Shown here: positions 24,153-35,169 of the stretch, one piece after another
How the letters are laid out: every line of letters begins with the position of its first letter
Numbering within the stretch: position 1 is the stretch's first letter
Assembly (NCBI GenBank): GCA_004352715.1
Contig: SCFE01000077.1
Span: 1,856,423 to 1,920,422, forward strand
Length of the DNA stretch: 64,000 nt
Reading direction: 5' to 3'
Origin: Hofstenia miamia
Lineage: Eukaryota; Xenacoelomorpha; Acoela
Translations under genes and position numbers: made by a program
The notes under the pieces: model-generated
Told to the model about the DNA's origin: nothing
The model's input: the letters and a program-made list of their open reading frames with translations, nothing else
Database searches by the model: none

Positions 24153-24668
24153 CAGGGGTCGGGAATAATTGATTAGGCCCCCTCCAATCGATTATTTTTA
24201 TCATTAGTCAATTAACTGGTTTACGAATATTAACCAATTAATTGTTGCCCAATATGTAAAGATGAAATGACTCAGAATCATGCCATGGAAACAACAGTAA
24301 TCATGTGCAACATGAGAAATTAGGTTTTATTATCAAGTGATAAAACAGCAGCAAAAAATATTCATGGTAACCCGTTATGAAAGTGCAAAACGCCACAGAG
24401 AAAGCAGGGCGCAAGAAGTTTAGTTGACTCGACCAATATGCTTAATTATTGTTGAAATAATAACATTTCTATTTCTGTAATAAATGATATTAACACACAC
24501 GTCTTTGATAAAGCAAAATCACTAATTTCACCCACCCAATTAAACAAATTTAATTGCTTAATTACTGCGTTTGCAATCAATTAATTTTATTGAAAAGTAC
24601 CTGTCAATCAATTAATTGCGCAATTTATTCTAATTAATTGTTGCCCAATTAATTTTTCTCGGCCCCTG
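24153..24668. mobile_element. hAT-like MITE, 516 bp
   Basis: The left end is CAGGGGTCGGGAATAATTGA and the complement of the right end is CAGGGGCCGAGAAAAATTAA. Multiple AATTAATTG-type blocks lie inside both arms. Flanks CATTGATG and ATTGAGTG resemble a shifted or mutated 8-bp target duplication. There is no ORF. Confidence 0.7.
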
Positions 24669-25295
24669 ATTGAGTGTACAATTTTACCGAGAGTAAAGAG
24701 GGTGATACGCGGTTCAACTTCTGTGTCAAACTTAATTGCTCTGTAAACAACTAACTTGAGGTTGGAAGTTTATTGAGGTGATACACGATCCAACGTGTGT
24801 GTCAAACTTGCAGATATAACCCGATTTCAACTATAATCTGAGTTAATATTTTAGATAAGAATTGTGTTGCTTTCACTGATATTTATTCTTCTATGTACAA
24901 CAAATGGAGAAAGCTTTGGAATTTTAAAAAGTGGATTTGAATATTTCATCAATAACCAATAGAAATAAATCTATATTTATAAAGAATATGTTGAAATATA
25001 TACCTGAAATTTATATTTTAATAAAAAATTTTAATAGAACATTGGTCTATGAAACCGAAAATTGAAAAACAAATTTTAACCAATAATCATAAAAATGGTC
25101 CGAATTAGTATTAATGTAATTGGTCCGGGATTCGGACTGAGTTTTCGGTCAATTTCCATGTCTGTGTCATATGCTAGCTATAAATAGGCATGTTTCTGTT
25201 CTTTACTTGCATCTACTGCGAGAACTATAAACACATATTTCAGTTCTTGACCGTACGGAATTCCAAAATTGTAAGTCTCATTCGATAGTCTACAC
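24669..25295. other. No gene seen
   Basis: AT-rich. A phrase with the core ATCCAACGTGTGTGTCAAACTT (24789) partly repeats one at 24711 (GGTTCAACTTCTGTGTCAAACTT), suggesting a short decayed tandem repeat of about 75 bp. Confidence 0.3.
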
Positions 25296-25640
25296 CAGTG
25301 GTTCTAAACTCTTTTTTACCCATGGTCCTCTTTTCCAATAATTTTTTAGCTGGACTTCTCGCAAAAAATTACTAATAAAATAGTGGAGGAATTGTTTATA
25401 TTAAAGGTATAGTAAATAGTTATGCTTTATTTTGAAGGACAACTTAACTTATACAAATATATTATTGAACAATTAAATTTCTATAAAAAATATAACAGCT
25501 GCTTGAATATTTTTATTCTTAGTATTTTAAGATAGTGCACATTTCTGTAGAAATACTATTCTCAGTAACGACAGCCGTAGTGAATTAAAATTACCCTAAT
25601 GACCAACAAAATGTTACCGGGGACCCAAAATTCGCAATTT
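25296..25640. mobile_element. hAT-like element (family shared with 57957-58170)
   Basis: It starts CAGTGGTTCTAAACTC, the common hAT TIR form. Its inner part (about 25490-25565, with ATTTTAAGATAGTGCA) matches the complement of about 58095-58170. The far end is not clear, so the copy is probably truncated. Confidence 0.55.
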
Positions 25641-25976
25641 GTGATTACTAATATTCCAAACTTACGTGCAATGCTAAAGCTAAATGCATACCAATACTTA
25701 TTTGTTACGGAAAATGTTACAATCCTTGAAGTTGCTTTCATGTAGAAATTTGAGCGACAAACTTTTTATTTCAAATTTTTTCTATGATATTCAATTTAGT
25801 TTCGTAGAATTAATTTTAGATAACTAGTTTAGGCAATAACTATCATTGACAGGGTAAACATTATTTATTTGCAATCAATTATTTGCATATTTGCAGAAAG
25901 CATTCAATATAAATATTTACAAAACGTAAGTACTTTTTGCAATTTTTACATTCATTAAAATTAGTTTTGGTATTTA

Positions 25977-27093
25977 CAGGGTATCCATAAAGTAACTGAA
26001 AAAAAATTCCTAGGAAAAATTGATAGGTTCCTTTTACATTAGCTTTTTAACAATATACTGAATAAACAATTAATGCCGTGCCCGTGCCCATTTTTACAGA
26101 AAGTTTCGTGCCCGAATTAAAATACATATAAAATATATTTGTAATTTTGATTTTTTAAATCAAATTTGCATACTAAAATCATCCAAAATTGTGTTTCTTA
26201 AACAATTTGTTATACTATTGAAACAGTTTACCTCCAAAAACGTTATTCATACAGGTTTAATCTAGGATGCCTTTTATATTCAACGAAAAAATTATCGATT
26301 GTCGTGCCGTACTGGGCTCGTGCTTGAAATGTTTTTTAAATTTGGTGCCTAACTGCGGCTATTCGTGCCATGCTCGTGCCGATAAATTAAGGCACGGTTC
26401 CATCATTGGAAAAATACAGTGGGTTTTTCAAAGAAAACAAAGGTTAATGTATCCTCAATTAGAGGAAACAATTAATTCACGAGATGCCAATTTCCTCACT
26501 TCATCTGTGCATCTCAGAAATGCATTTGTTTCAATTCGCGCAAGTTCCTATAAATATTGTTAGCATACACTTTTCTCTTTTGGTAACCCTAGTTATGGCC
26601 CACTCCTCTTTTTCCAACATGGTGCGATAGACATTACCAGCTGCGGTTCCATCGAAAAAAAGGGTGGGTGATAAATTTTCCAGAAAAGCAACCCTACATA
26701 ATCAGCATTTCAGAAAGAAAAAGTTAAGGAATTACAGCGCTTGGCTTTGATTTATTCCATAATGCACTTTATTCTGATAATTGATTTACACTTGATTGAA
26801 AAATCGCTACAAGATGACCAATCACTTTTTGGAAGGTTTGGAATTGTGCGTTCATTTTCAAACTTTTTAATCGAGAAAAACGTATGAAGTCATAATTACC
26901 ATTTTCGTAATAATATTGCACTAACTGTGCTAGTTGCTCTGCTGTTAGTTTATTCATTATGTCTCACTGATTTGTATTCTACAGTCTAGTCACATGACAA
27001 ACGATTTGTGATAAACTGGATATTTTTATTGAGCAAGCATTTTACGTTGTGCTCATTTGAAAAATTGTGTTTCTTTATGGACAATCTGTATAG
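25977..27093 (-). mobile_element. Mariner-superfamily relic with a nested MITE
   Basis: The ends match as inverted repeats: TACAGGGTATCCATAAAG on the left, and on the right the complement reads TACAGATTGTCCATAAAG. TA lies at both edges. On the minus strand the transposase N-terminus is visible at 26957-26860 (MNKLTAEQLAQLVQYYYENG). A DDE-domain fragment is at about 26700-26610 (PFFFDGTAAGNVYRTMLEKE). Stops are present. A GC-richer insertion (26062-26415) lies in its left part. Confidence 0.6.
26062..26415. mobile_element. Probable MITE nested in the mariner relic
   Basis: The patch is bounded by GTGCC/GGCAC-rich ends (GCCGTGCCCGTGCCC on the left, AAGGCACGGTTCC on the right) with CGTGCC repeated inside. 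No target duplication could be fixed by eye and the ORF over it is accidental. Confidence 0.35.
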
Positions 27094-27409
27094 GTCTCCT
27101 AAAGTGGATACAAAAATCAAATGGGTCTTACCGTTGTTATGCATTTTATGAGAAGTCGTTATACTTTCACATTCAGTTGTTGTTGACTTTTCACACGTTT
27201 ATTTACTCTTCATACTATTGTTCATATATAATATTATTGTATGAATACTTATATTAAGAATCTATTTCATCTAAAGTAATCTACTATTTCAGAAGAGCAT
27301 ATAGCCAATGCTGGGTAAACATTTTATTTTCAGTTTATAAGTTGGAGTTACTAAATGCCAACAAAATATTAATACTTAAAATTTAGTATAAGCTTGATAA
27401 TTCCTTTGC
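27094..27409. other. No gene seen
   Basis: AT-rich spacer. Confidence 0.3.
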
Positions 27410-27640
27410 TTGTTATTAAGAAATATAAGCGATTTTAGCGTACGTAATTCTATAAAGGTCGTCGTTACTTCGGTCTATAATAAAGTGAATCTGCTATTAG
27501 CAGGAAATTATCGTCCAATTGCAATAAACAAAACGTTTAATATATGCAATCAAATGATCTCCTACGTCAGTGAGCATAAATTGCTTAACTATAAACTATT
27601 TGGATTTAGCACTGCTAATGTACATCTTTACATGACCTAA
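27410..27640 (+). mobile_element. LINE reverse-transcriptase scrap
   Basis: NYRPIAINKTFNICNQMI (27510-27560) followed by EHKLLNYKLFGFS matches the NYRPI...(E/K)xxLLxxxQFGF segment of non-LTR reverse transcriptases. Only about 75 residues remain. Confidence 0.55.
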
Positions 27641-27842
27641 AAACAGACCGTAGCAGGTAGTCAGTGACTACCATAAAAAATTATAAAAAGAATGATACAA
27701 TTTCAAACGTTATTTGCTTAGATAATAATCGATTATTCTATTGAAAAAACAATCGTTATTGGGCATTTCCAATCAATTAAATGCATGGAGTCCGTATATC
27801 TAAAATTAGTGCCCTTTAAGTAATTGCGCATATTTATTGATT

Positions 27843-27856
27843 TTGTACATTTTATC

Positions 27857-27891
<35 letters not shown>

Positions 27892-27945
27892 ATTTTAGTT
27901 TGTAGTATCCCCGTTTGTTGTTTTTTCAGCAATAAATTTGCTTTT
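27843..27945. repeat. (TA)n plus 60-bp block shared with 33727-33810
   Basis: After a (TA)n tract both places read TTTTAGTTTGTAGTATC, a T-rich stretch and TTCAGCAATAAATTTGCTTTT. The copy here lies about 140 bp upstream of the beta-helix gene. The other borders the 1000-N gap. Confidence 0.7.
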
Positions 27946-28087
27946 GCCTTAATATTTTTAACATATTTTTACTTATCAAATGTTGATAATCATTGTCTAA
28001 GATGTATTCTCTATTTGCATATTGGAAAAATTGTTTCTATTATTTGAGTTCCCGCACAATATACATTACATTATTTGGGGTTGTACA

Positions 28088-29428
28088 ATGAAGATTTTCT
28101 TAATGCTTGCAATCAACGTACTTTTCAAAATACATATTTTGTATGCGTTAAAAGATTGTTCAAGATATACAGAAAAAGATATCACTTGCAAAATCAATAA
28201 TGTAAATGTCATTAGATCAGGGAATACTACAATATTTTGTGGTTCCTTACCCTATGCTGAACTAAAAGTAAATGACATTGTAAATTTCACCAATGTTCAA
28301 AATTTGGAATTTTTTAATGTTACCATTAAAGATGTAATTCGCATAGATGAATGTATCAGTATTACTTTGGTAAACGTGCTTTGGTTTATACATCCTAAAA
28401 CATTTGTAGTAGCTAAAATTTTGACTCTTTACAATTCCACTCTTGATGGCAATGGAACAAATCTTAATCGCACAAATGGTGTGATTGATGTGGTTGATAA
28501 CGGGAATGTTAACATTTCACAATCTACGTTTGCAAATTTATATAATTTTAACGTATTTATGCATTGTGATTGCAATAATTTTTATGTCGACTACAGCAAC
28601 TTCATAAATAATAAGTATTTTTTAAAAATATTTTTGGGTAGATCAGTAAAAGTAGCAATTTCTAATTCCAAATTTCACAAAAATAATCATTATGACTTTT
28701 TAATTGAATTAGTGTTTGTAAAGAGCTTCAAAATTGAAAATTGCAGTTTTTTAAATAATCGCAAATTTCTGTCATTCATTGACACAACAAAGGCTTATAT
28801 AACCTCTCAATCAGTTATTGAAATTTATTCAAACTCTGTGAAGAATAATTTTGGAAAGCAATTGTTCAAATTCTTTGGTGAAATTCGTTTTATTACCTTC
28901 AGAAACAATGTTTACTTTATGAATGCTGTCAGTTCCAAAATAACTCATATATATATTTATTCAAATGAAGTAAAAACCAAAATTAAAGCTTTCAATGAAG
29001 ATTTTAAAAATAACTTTGCAAAGTGTTACTATGAAGTGCGAGCTCCTGAAAACACAGTGAATATGACAGTTACAGAAAGCACTTTTGAAATTAATCATCC
29101 AATTAATTTATGTGACGTAGTCAAGGAAAAGGACAATGCATTTTCCAAATTGGATATAACAAATTCGACTTTAAAAACTTTCAATGAATCACACTTATGG
29201 AATAAAAGTGAGTGTTATTTTGCCTATGTACCTGTATTGAGACTAAATAATGAACCATGTCTTAGCAGGTCTTATGACTACAAAAAGATTTTTATAATTT
29301 TTGCATCAACATGGCTGATTTCAATCGATTCCCATTTGACCCATGATGAAGATGTTATACCGGAACTTTTTGCAAACAAAAGACAATACCTGGGAATTTT
29401 ATGTCCGTATGCCTTGTGTAGAAACTAG
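28088..29428 (+). CDS. Secreted, glycosylated beta-helix-like protein of unknown function (single exon)
   Basis: I do not recognise the family. Starting at 28088 the ORF gives 446 residues. The upstream ATG at 28022 would put 22 residues before the signal peptide, so 28088 is preferred. Residues 1-20 (MKIFLMLAINVLFKIHILYA) look like a signal peptide. From about 68 to 300 there are irregular coils of 22-28 residues built as a hydrophobic strand, then N/S-rich turn, then hydrophobic strand (VNISQSTFANLYNFNVF, VAISNSKFHKNNHYDFLIEL, FKIENCSFLNNRKFLSFI). This is the pattern of a right-handed parallel beta-helix with an asparagine ladder. About twelve N-x-S/T sites and scattered Cys fit an extracellular protein. 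There is no intron. Residues 400-408 (KIFIIFAST) may be the start of a membrane anchor. From Trp409 on, the sequence matches a transposon (see 29312-29552). Confidence 0.7.
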   Translation: MKIFLMLAINVLFKIHILYALKDCSRYTEKDITCKINNVNVIRSGNTTIFCGSLPYAELKVNDIVNFTNVQNLEFFNVTIKDVIRIDECISITLVNVLWFIHPKTFVVAKILTLYNSTLDGNGTNLNRTNGVIDVVDNGNVNISQSTFANLYNFNVFMHCDCNNFYVDYSNFINNKYFLKIFLGRSVKVAISNSKFHKNNHYDFLIELVFVKSFKIENCSFLNNRKFLSFIDTTKAYITSQSVIEIYSNSVKNNFGKQLFKFFGEIRFITFRNNVYFMNAVSSKITHIYIYSNEVKTKIKAFNEDFKNNFAKCYYEVRAPENTVNMTVTESTFEINHPINLCDVVKEKDNAFSKLDITNSTLKTFNESHLWNKSECYFAYVPVLRLNNEPCLSRSYDYKKIFIIFASTWLISIDSHLTHDEDVIPELFANKRQYLGILCPYALCRN

Positions 29429-29552
29429 AAAAGATGATGAAATTTATAATAATGACTATGAATAAAACAATGAAAACTATGGAAATTAAATGTAAAAATT
29501 TATTGCTTTAAGTAATGGAACAACAGAAACTATATAAAACAATGAAAACTAT
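29312..29552. mobile_element. Piece of the mariner-type element at 35170-36186 fused to the beta-helix ORF
   Basis: 29312-29410 equals 35190-35288 nearly base for base (starting TGGCTGATTTCAATCGATTC). After about 42 unrelated bases, 29453-29552 equals about 35337-35435. In the intact element these lie between the left TIR and the transposase stop codon. The terminal repeat is missing here. The last 38 residues and the stop of the beta-helix ORF lie in this block. Confidence 0.75.
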
Positions 29553-32277
29553 GCATTATTATTAAGTTGTAAAAGTGTTTGATTTATTATGCATTGTAAG
29601 TGTTTTAAAACTTAATGTCTAGAATATAAATACCAACTGTAACTGTTTAATTATTGCAATATTATAATTTTTATCTTGTTAGAAAATACCCTTGTCTTAA
29701 TATCCTTTGTTCATAGTAATTTCATATTTCTGCCTCATTTAGAGAATGAAACAATAAAATATTAGTAACATTTAGAATCTTGGTGAAAATCTAAAATTTT
29801 ACAAAGCTCATGAGACACAATCATACACTTAGTAGAACTCCATTAAGGTTAACAAGGAATTTCAGTTTTCTAAGAAGAGCAAGAGGAAGTGTCCTTGAGT
29901 GCTTTCTGAAATCTAAATCAATGAAACATCTTTTCTTAGACAAACCATTGTAGATTTTGTAAAAAAAAAATAATGTTCTCAAAATTAAAATTCCCTCCAA
30001 TATTGAGTTCACAAATGAATGATTTAAAGAAAATCTAGGCAAAAAGATTACAGGTTACAACTTCATCACAAAGAGAATTTGCACTACTTTCTTTACTATA
30101 TTACAACTTAAATATTCCTTTAAAATATAAATACAGGTTCATTACTTTCAAATTAAAGATGAAATAGTTTTGAATCAAAAAATCTTTGCAATAATTATAT
30201 GGCAATTGGTGAGTTCAACTTCACTTCAAAAATAACCAGTCCTCAACTGATTCATTCTCCAAACTGATTTGATTTAAATCTGATTGTCCAATTTAAATTT
30301 CAAATGGAAGCCAACTTGTTTAAAATTTAATTATGGCAAATGAGTAGCTTGTGTGCTTAAAATCTTCTGAAAGGACAAAACTAAGCTCTTATTGTTCTTA
30401 ACTTTTTTTCAAAAAGTTAACAGATTAATACTGTTTGTTACAATTCTTTAACTGAAATGAATTTAATTTTAGCAAATGGTTAATTTTTAAACATTTTGTT
30501 GATGATGCCACATACCCTTCTTTTAGTTAATTCAATATGAAAATTAATATGCACACTTACCATACATCAGCTTATTTACCTTCAGGATCAGTTCCTCTTC
30601 TGCCTCTTCTGAGTTCCAATGTAGCACATAATCTATTTAAATTCATATCTTATTTTCTAGCTTATGCAGATCTAATTTTGTCACAAAACCATTGATGTAT
30701 ATGCATTACAAATTATCTTGTTGTTTAAAGATTTTCATTTATGGTTATATTGTCAACTGGCCAGTTGTTGATCTTTGTGTAGTGATTGGACACAGCTTTC
30801 TTTTTTTGACATAGTTATTCATACTGTAGATTTTTGCATTATCTTTCATTTAGATAAAATAATTGGTATTGATATTGTTGGAGTTGATATACACAAATCA
30901 TTGTGTGTAATGAGACCTTTGAGTAATTACAGATCCACTTGTTTAATGGTTTTGGGGTTTAGGTAACTGTTTTATCTCTTCTAGTATAAATGATTCAGTC
31001 ATTTCACACAAAGCTGTTTGCATTTCTTTGCATGGCCCAAATGGTCATGTAACAATTTCAATTCCATCTTCTGCTTCATTTGAAAAGGTTCTTCAATTAG
31101 GATATATTTTGTAATTGTCTCCTTCCAATATAATTGAGACTTTTTTGGTTTTCTCAAAGTTGACTTTTGTCTACAATTTGTTGTTTATATATATATATAG
31201 TTGTAGCAAATTTGTTAAATAAATGTATTTAATCCTGGCTTAATGAAACTAAATGTAAGTAATTTTAGATCGATTACAAATGAGTGAAGTCATCAAAAAA
31301 AAGTTGTATTGCAATGAATGAGTACAAGTGAATTCATAGCAAGGTATAAAGTTATTTAATTTTTAAATTATATGTGTGCAACCTATAGATTGCCAAATGC
31401 AATGCAACTAGTTTACAAATTCACTATATTTATATTAATAGGTTAAAAAATCAAGTAACATTTAAAAATAGTCAGTTTTCCTCTTCTTGTACATATGTGT
31501 AATACTTAAATCACTTTTACAGATGCTATATTTAATAAAATTTGCTAAAAATGTTAGTAGTATCAAAATTTTAAACAATACGTTGTCAATGTGATTTTAA
31601 GTACTCATGACGTAAAAATTATTCTAATAATAAATGAATTGAAATTATTTAATTTTTGTATGTTAGATTTAATATATGGTAGCATTATACAATACAAAGC
31701 ATTTTTATGCAGAATTCTTCATGTTTAATAATGTTTATGATATCAAAGACAAATGTTGTTCCTATGCATTAAGTACACAACCGAATGCAGTTTGTGGTTT
31801 TGGAATTCCGGGCTCGCATGTAATAACAATTTATGTTTACATTGGGGAAGTAATCTGCACTGATTAACCTTGAACCAACCTGCATGATTAATAAAATTAT
31901 TCAGCTTGTTTTGCTTGCACAACAAATTGAATTTGACTCAATAACTGCAGAATAGAAAGGCACACGTTTTACTGTATAAATTCTGATACAAATACCATCC
32001 CAACAGAGACGGTTATCCAATTATTGTAAAAAAGATGCTGTTTAAAAAATCTGTTCAATGTTTGCAGAAAGAATATAATAAAGTCATCAACATTCGCGCT
32101 ATTTCGCCTAACTGTGCCCATTTTGACTTTTCTTATTTAACAAGCGAAATTGCTTAACTATAGCAAAAATAAGTTAACACATTTTTAAAGTTTATTTTTA
32201 TATATTTTTAATCAAATTGTTAAAAATAAATTGTAAATATATATAATCACCTTTAAATGCTATATTATGTAGATCAG
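29553..32277. other. Long non-coding stretch, no gene seen
   Basis: It is AT-rich, with only short ORFs lacking any family pattern. A short (TA)n lies near 31187. No TIRs or LINE motifs were recognised over 2.7 kb, so it is the quietest part of the window. Confidence 0.4.
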
Positions 32278-32400
32278 AGATGGAACTGACTACCGGCCGG
32301 CCGAGGCTGGGGCCGGCAATTTACCGGCCTGCAGCCGCTTTTAACTTTCATGAAGGGCCGGTAAAATTACCGGCCAAAATAATAAAAATTTTCTTGTTTT
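32278..32400. mobile_element. Truncated hAT-like element end
   Basis: It begins CAGAGATGGAACTGACTACC and carries repeated CCGGCC/GGCCGG. This resembles the left end of the element at 22799-23433. The other end is not found before the tandem repeat and gap. Confidence 0.45.
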
Positions 32401-32440
32401 ATCTTATAAACAGGGAATACTTTACTTAGTTTGCCGCTTT

Positions 32441-32722
32441 AAATATAGTTATAATAGATTGAAATTTGCGTTATGCAATATCAGCTCTATGCATTGCCAT
32501 GTGTAAAACAGCTTATGTTTATATATATATAAATAAAACCTAAAACGTTCACAATTTTTTATCCACTGAAAGTGAAAACAGCTGATTAAAGTTATAGAAA
32601 ATATCAAAGTTGTGCTTTGCTAGAAATATAGTTATAATAGATTGAAATTTGCGTTATGCAATATCAGCTCTATGCATCGCCATGTGTAAAAGAGCTTTTA
32701 TTTATATATACATGTACATATA
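32441..32722. repeat. Tandem repeat, period 183 bp, running into a gap
   Basis: AAATATAGTTATAATAGATT and the following 70 bases at 32441-32530 recur from 32624 with few changes. The second unit ends at the N run at 32727, so more units may be hidden there. Confidence 0.75.
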
Positions 32723-32726
32723 TATT

Positions 32727-33726
32727 NNNNNNNNNNNNNNNNNNNNNNNNNNNNNNNNNNNNNNNNNNNNNNNNNNNNNNNNNNNNNNNNNNNNNNNNNN
32801 NNNNNNNNNNNNNNNNNNNNNNNNNNNNNNNNNNNNNNNNNNNNNNNNNNNNNNNNNNNNNNNNNNNNNNNNNNNNNNNNNNNNNNNNNNNNNNNNNNNN
32901 NNNNNNNNNNNNNNNNNNNNNNNNNNNNNNNNNNNNNNNNNNNNNNNNNNNNNNNNNNNNNNNNNNNNNNNNNNNNNNNNNNNNNNNNNNNNNNNNNNNN
33001 NNNNNNNNNNNNNNNNNNNNNNNNNNNNNNNNNNNNNNNNNNNNNNNNNNNNNNNNNNNNNNNNNNNNNNNNNNNNNNNNNNNNNNNNNNNNNNNNNNNN
33101 NNNNNNNNNNNNNNNNNNNNNNNNNNNNNNNNNNNNNNNNNNNNNNNNNNNNNNNNNNNNNNNNNNNNNNNNNNNNNNNNNNNNNNNNNNNNNNNNNNNN
33201 NNNNNNNNNNNNNNNNNNNNNNNNNNNNNNNNNNNNNNNNNNNNNNNNNNNNNNNNNNNNNNNNNNNNNNNNNNNNNNNNNNNNNNNNNNNNNNNNNNNN
33301 NNNNNNNNNNNNNNNNNNNNNNNNNNNNNNNNNNNNNNNNNNNNNNNNNNNNNNNNNNNNNNNNNNNNNNNNNNNNNNNNNNNNNNNNNNNNNNNNNNNN
33401 NNNNNNNNNNNNNNNNNNNNNNNNNNNNNNNNNNNNNNNNNNNNNNNNNNNNNNNNNNNNNNNNNNNNNNNNNNNNNNNNNNNNNNNNNNNNNNNNNNNN
33501 NNNNNNNNNNNNNNNNNNNNNNNNNNNNNNNNNNNNNNNNNNNNNNNNNNNNNNNNNNNNNNNNNNNNNNNNNNNNNNNNNNNNNNNNNNNNNNNNNNNN
33601 NNNNNNNNNNNNNNNNNNNNNNNNNNNNNNNNNNNNNNNNNNNNNNNNNNNNNNNNNNNNNNNNNNNNNNNNNNNNNNNNNNNNNNNNNNNNNNNNNNNN
33701 NNNNNNNNNNNNNNNNNNNNNNNNNN
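32727..33726. other. Assembly gap (1000 N)
   Basis: Fixed-size run of N between (TA)-rich edges. The real length is unknown. Confidence 1.
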
Positions 33727-33760
<34 letters not shown>

Positions 33761-33810
33761 AGTTTGTAGTATCTCCTTTGTTATTTTTTTCAGCAATAAA
33801 TTTGCTTTTA

Positions 33811-34371
33811 CTCTTGATGTATATAAAAACCAAAGTTTATAGAGAAAATTCATCTGCTTATTAAAAATTTAAAAAATTCTTATGTAAATGCAATTTTGTT
33901 TAAGAGCACACCAAGTGTTTAATTTAAAGGCAAAATAATGTGAACTTCTAATTTCCGATCAATTGATTGAATTGTGAATTCTGATGCCTACTACCCGCGA
34001 ATTTCTGAATCTTGAGGTAGTCAGATTTGGAAATGACTACTACCCACATATTTATTAAATAGCAAAGCTCTCTCAACACATTTCTGATTGATAGATAATA
34101 TGCAAATAGCTATTAAATTACGCCACATGTGGCAAAATTCTCCATTAGTAGTAGTCATATTTGAAAAGGACTACTATCAGATATATCGATTTATTTCGAC
34201 AATGCTATTGGATGGATTGTTAAATATCGCAAGGAGACAATACCATTGTAGAACCAGTATAAAAAACCTGACGCTGAAAATTTAAACTAACATTATCCTG
34301 TTTCAGATAATAACTTTTAGTTTTAAAGTGAATAAAATACAATAAATATTAACTCTGCTTATTGTGCATAA
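33811..34371. other. No gene seen
   Basis: AT-rich. The phrase GGTAGTCAGATTTGGAAATGACTACTACC (34016-34046) and a related GTAGTAGTCATATTTGAAAAGGACTACTA (34147-34176) form imperfect inverted copies, possibly ends of a small fold-back element. Confidence 0.3.
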
Positions 34372-34514
34372 TGCTATCGTTAGACTCGTGATTGGTCGCA
34401 AGAAAAGTTACAAAACACGTCACATTACACGTCATTTATCTCGGTGGTTAAACGTGCGATTTTACCAAAATGTGACAAATCATGCGTGACCAATCACATA
34501 GTCTAACCATAGCC
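34372..34514. mobile_element. 143-bp fold-back MITE
   Basis: The left arm TGCTATCGTTAGACTCGTGA and the complement of the right arm GGCTATGGTTAGACTATGTG pair, continuing with TTGGTC(G/A)CGCA-like sequence. TAA lies at both edges (34369-34371 and 34515-34517). A 3-bp TAA/TTA target and GG-start are typical of PIF/Harbinger MITEs. The element is too short to code. Confidence 0.65.
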
Positions 34515-34647
34515 TAATATCAGAGGCTCGTTTAGGATTTTTAAAAAGTAACGTGTAAAGAGGAATGAGTATTTAATGTATGCTATAGGAACTGCTTGAA
34601 GGTTCCATTGTTGGCGAATTCAATAGCACGTGGTATGAAAGACCATT

Positions 34648-34833
34648 TATATTTTGCATTTAAGGATAACGGTTTTCTGAACTTCTGCCTAGTATTACCT
34701 TTGGATTGATAACAATGAAGTTCTGGATAGAGTGGATAATTATATTTTGCATTTAAGGATAACGGTTTTCTGAACTTCTGCCTAGTATTACCTTTGGATT
34801 GATAACAATGAAGTTCTGGATAGAGTGGATAAT
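34648..34833 (-). repeat. Direct tandem duplication, 2 x 93 bp, inside the LINE ORF
   Basis: TATATTTTGCATTTAAGGAT and the rest of the unit at 34648-34740 are repeated at 34741-34833. Ninety-three is a multiple of three, so the reading frame survives and the 31-residue block YPLYPELHCYQSKG... occurs twice. Confidence 0.85.
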
Positions 34834-35169
34834 ATAAGTTCTGTGCTCTATTAACAGCAGATTGAAACCTTCGTCTAAATTCATCATTAATATACTTAAT
34901 CAACATAATTTTATCTATTCCCGATATTATGCTCCATAATTTATTTGGCTTTCTGGGATATTTCTTTTGTTAATCACTCAATCCATAAGCAAATATTTCA
35001 GATCCATATAGGTATACTGGTGCAATATACATTTTGAAAACCATCAATTTTCTTACATTACTTACAAATTTGACAAAGAATGATAAACTGTTTATCAGAT
35101 GAAAAGCTTTTTTAACAATGTAAGCTACATGTGCTTGCCAGGATAATTTATTGTCAAAGTTTACACCTA

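Noticed and set aside
26267-26563. 98-codon + strand ORF
   Set aside because: It runs across the border of the nested MITE and the mariner relic. It has no family pattern.
32649-33853. Long ORFs of 360-400 codons in several frames
   Set aside because: They consist almost entirely of N codons in the 1000-N gap. The same holds for those at 58138-59236 and 60451-61717.
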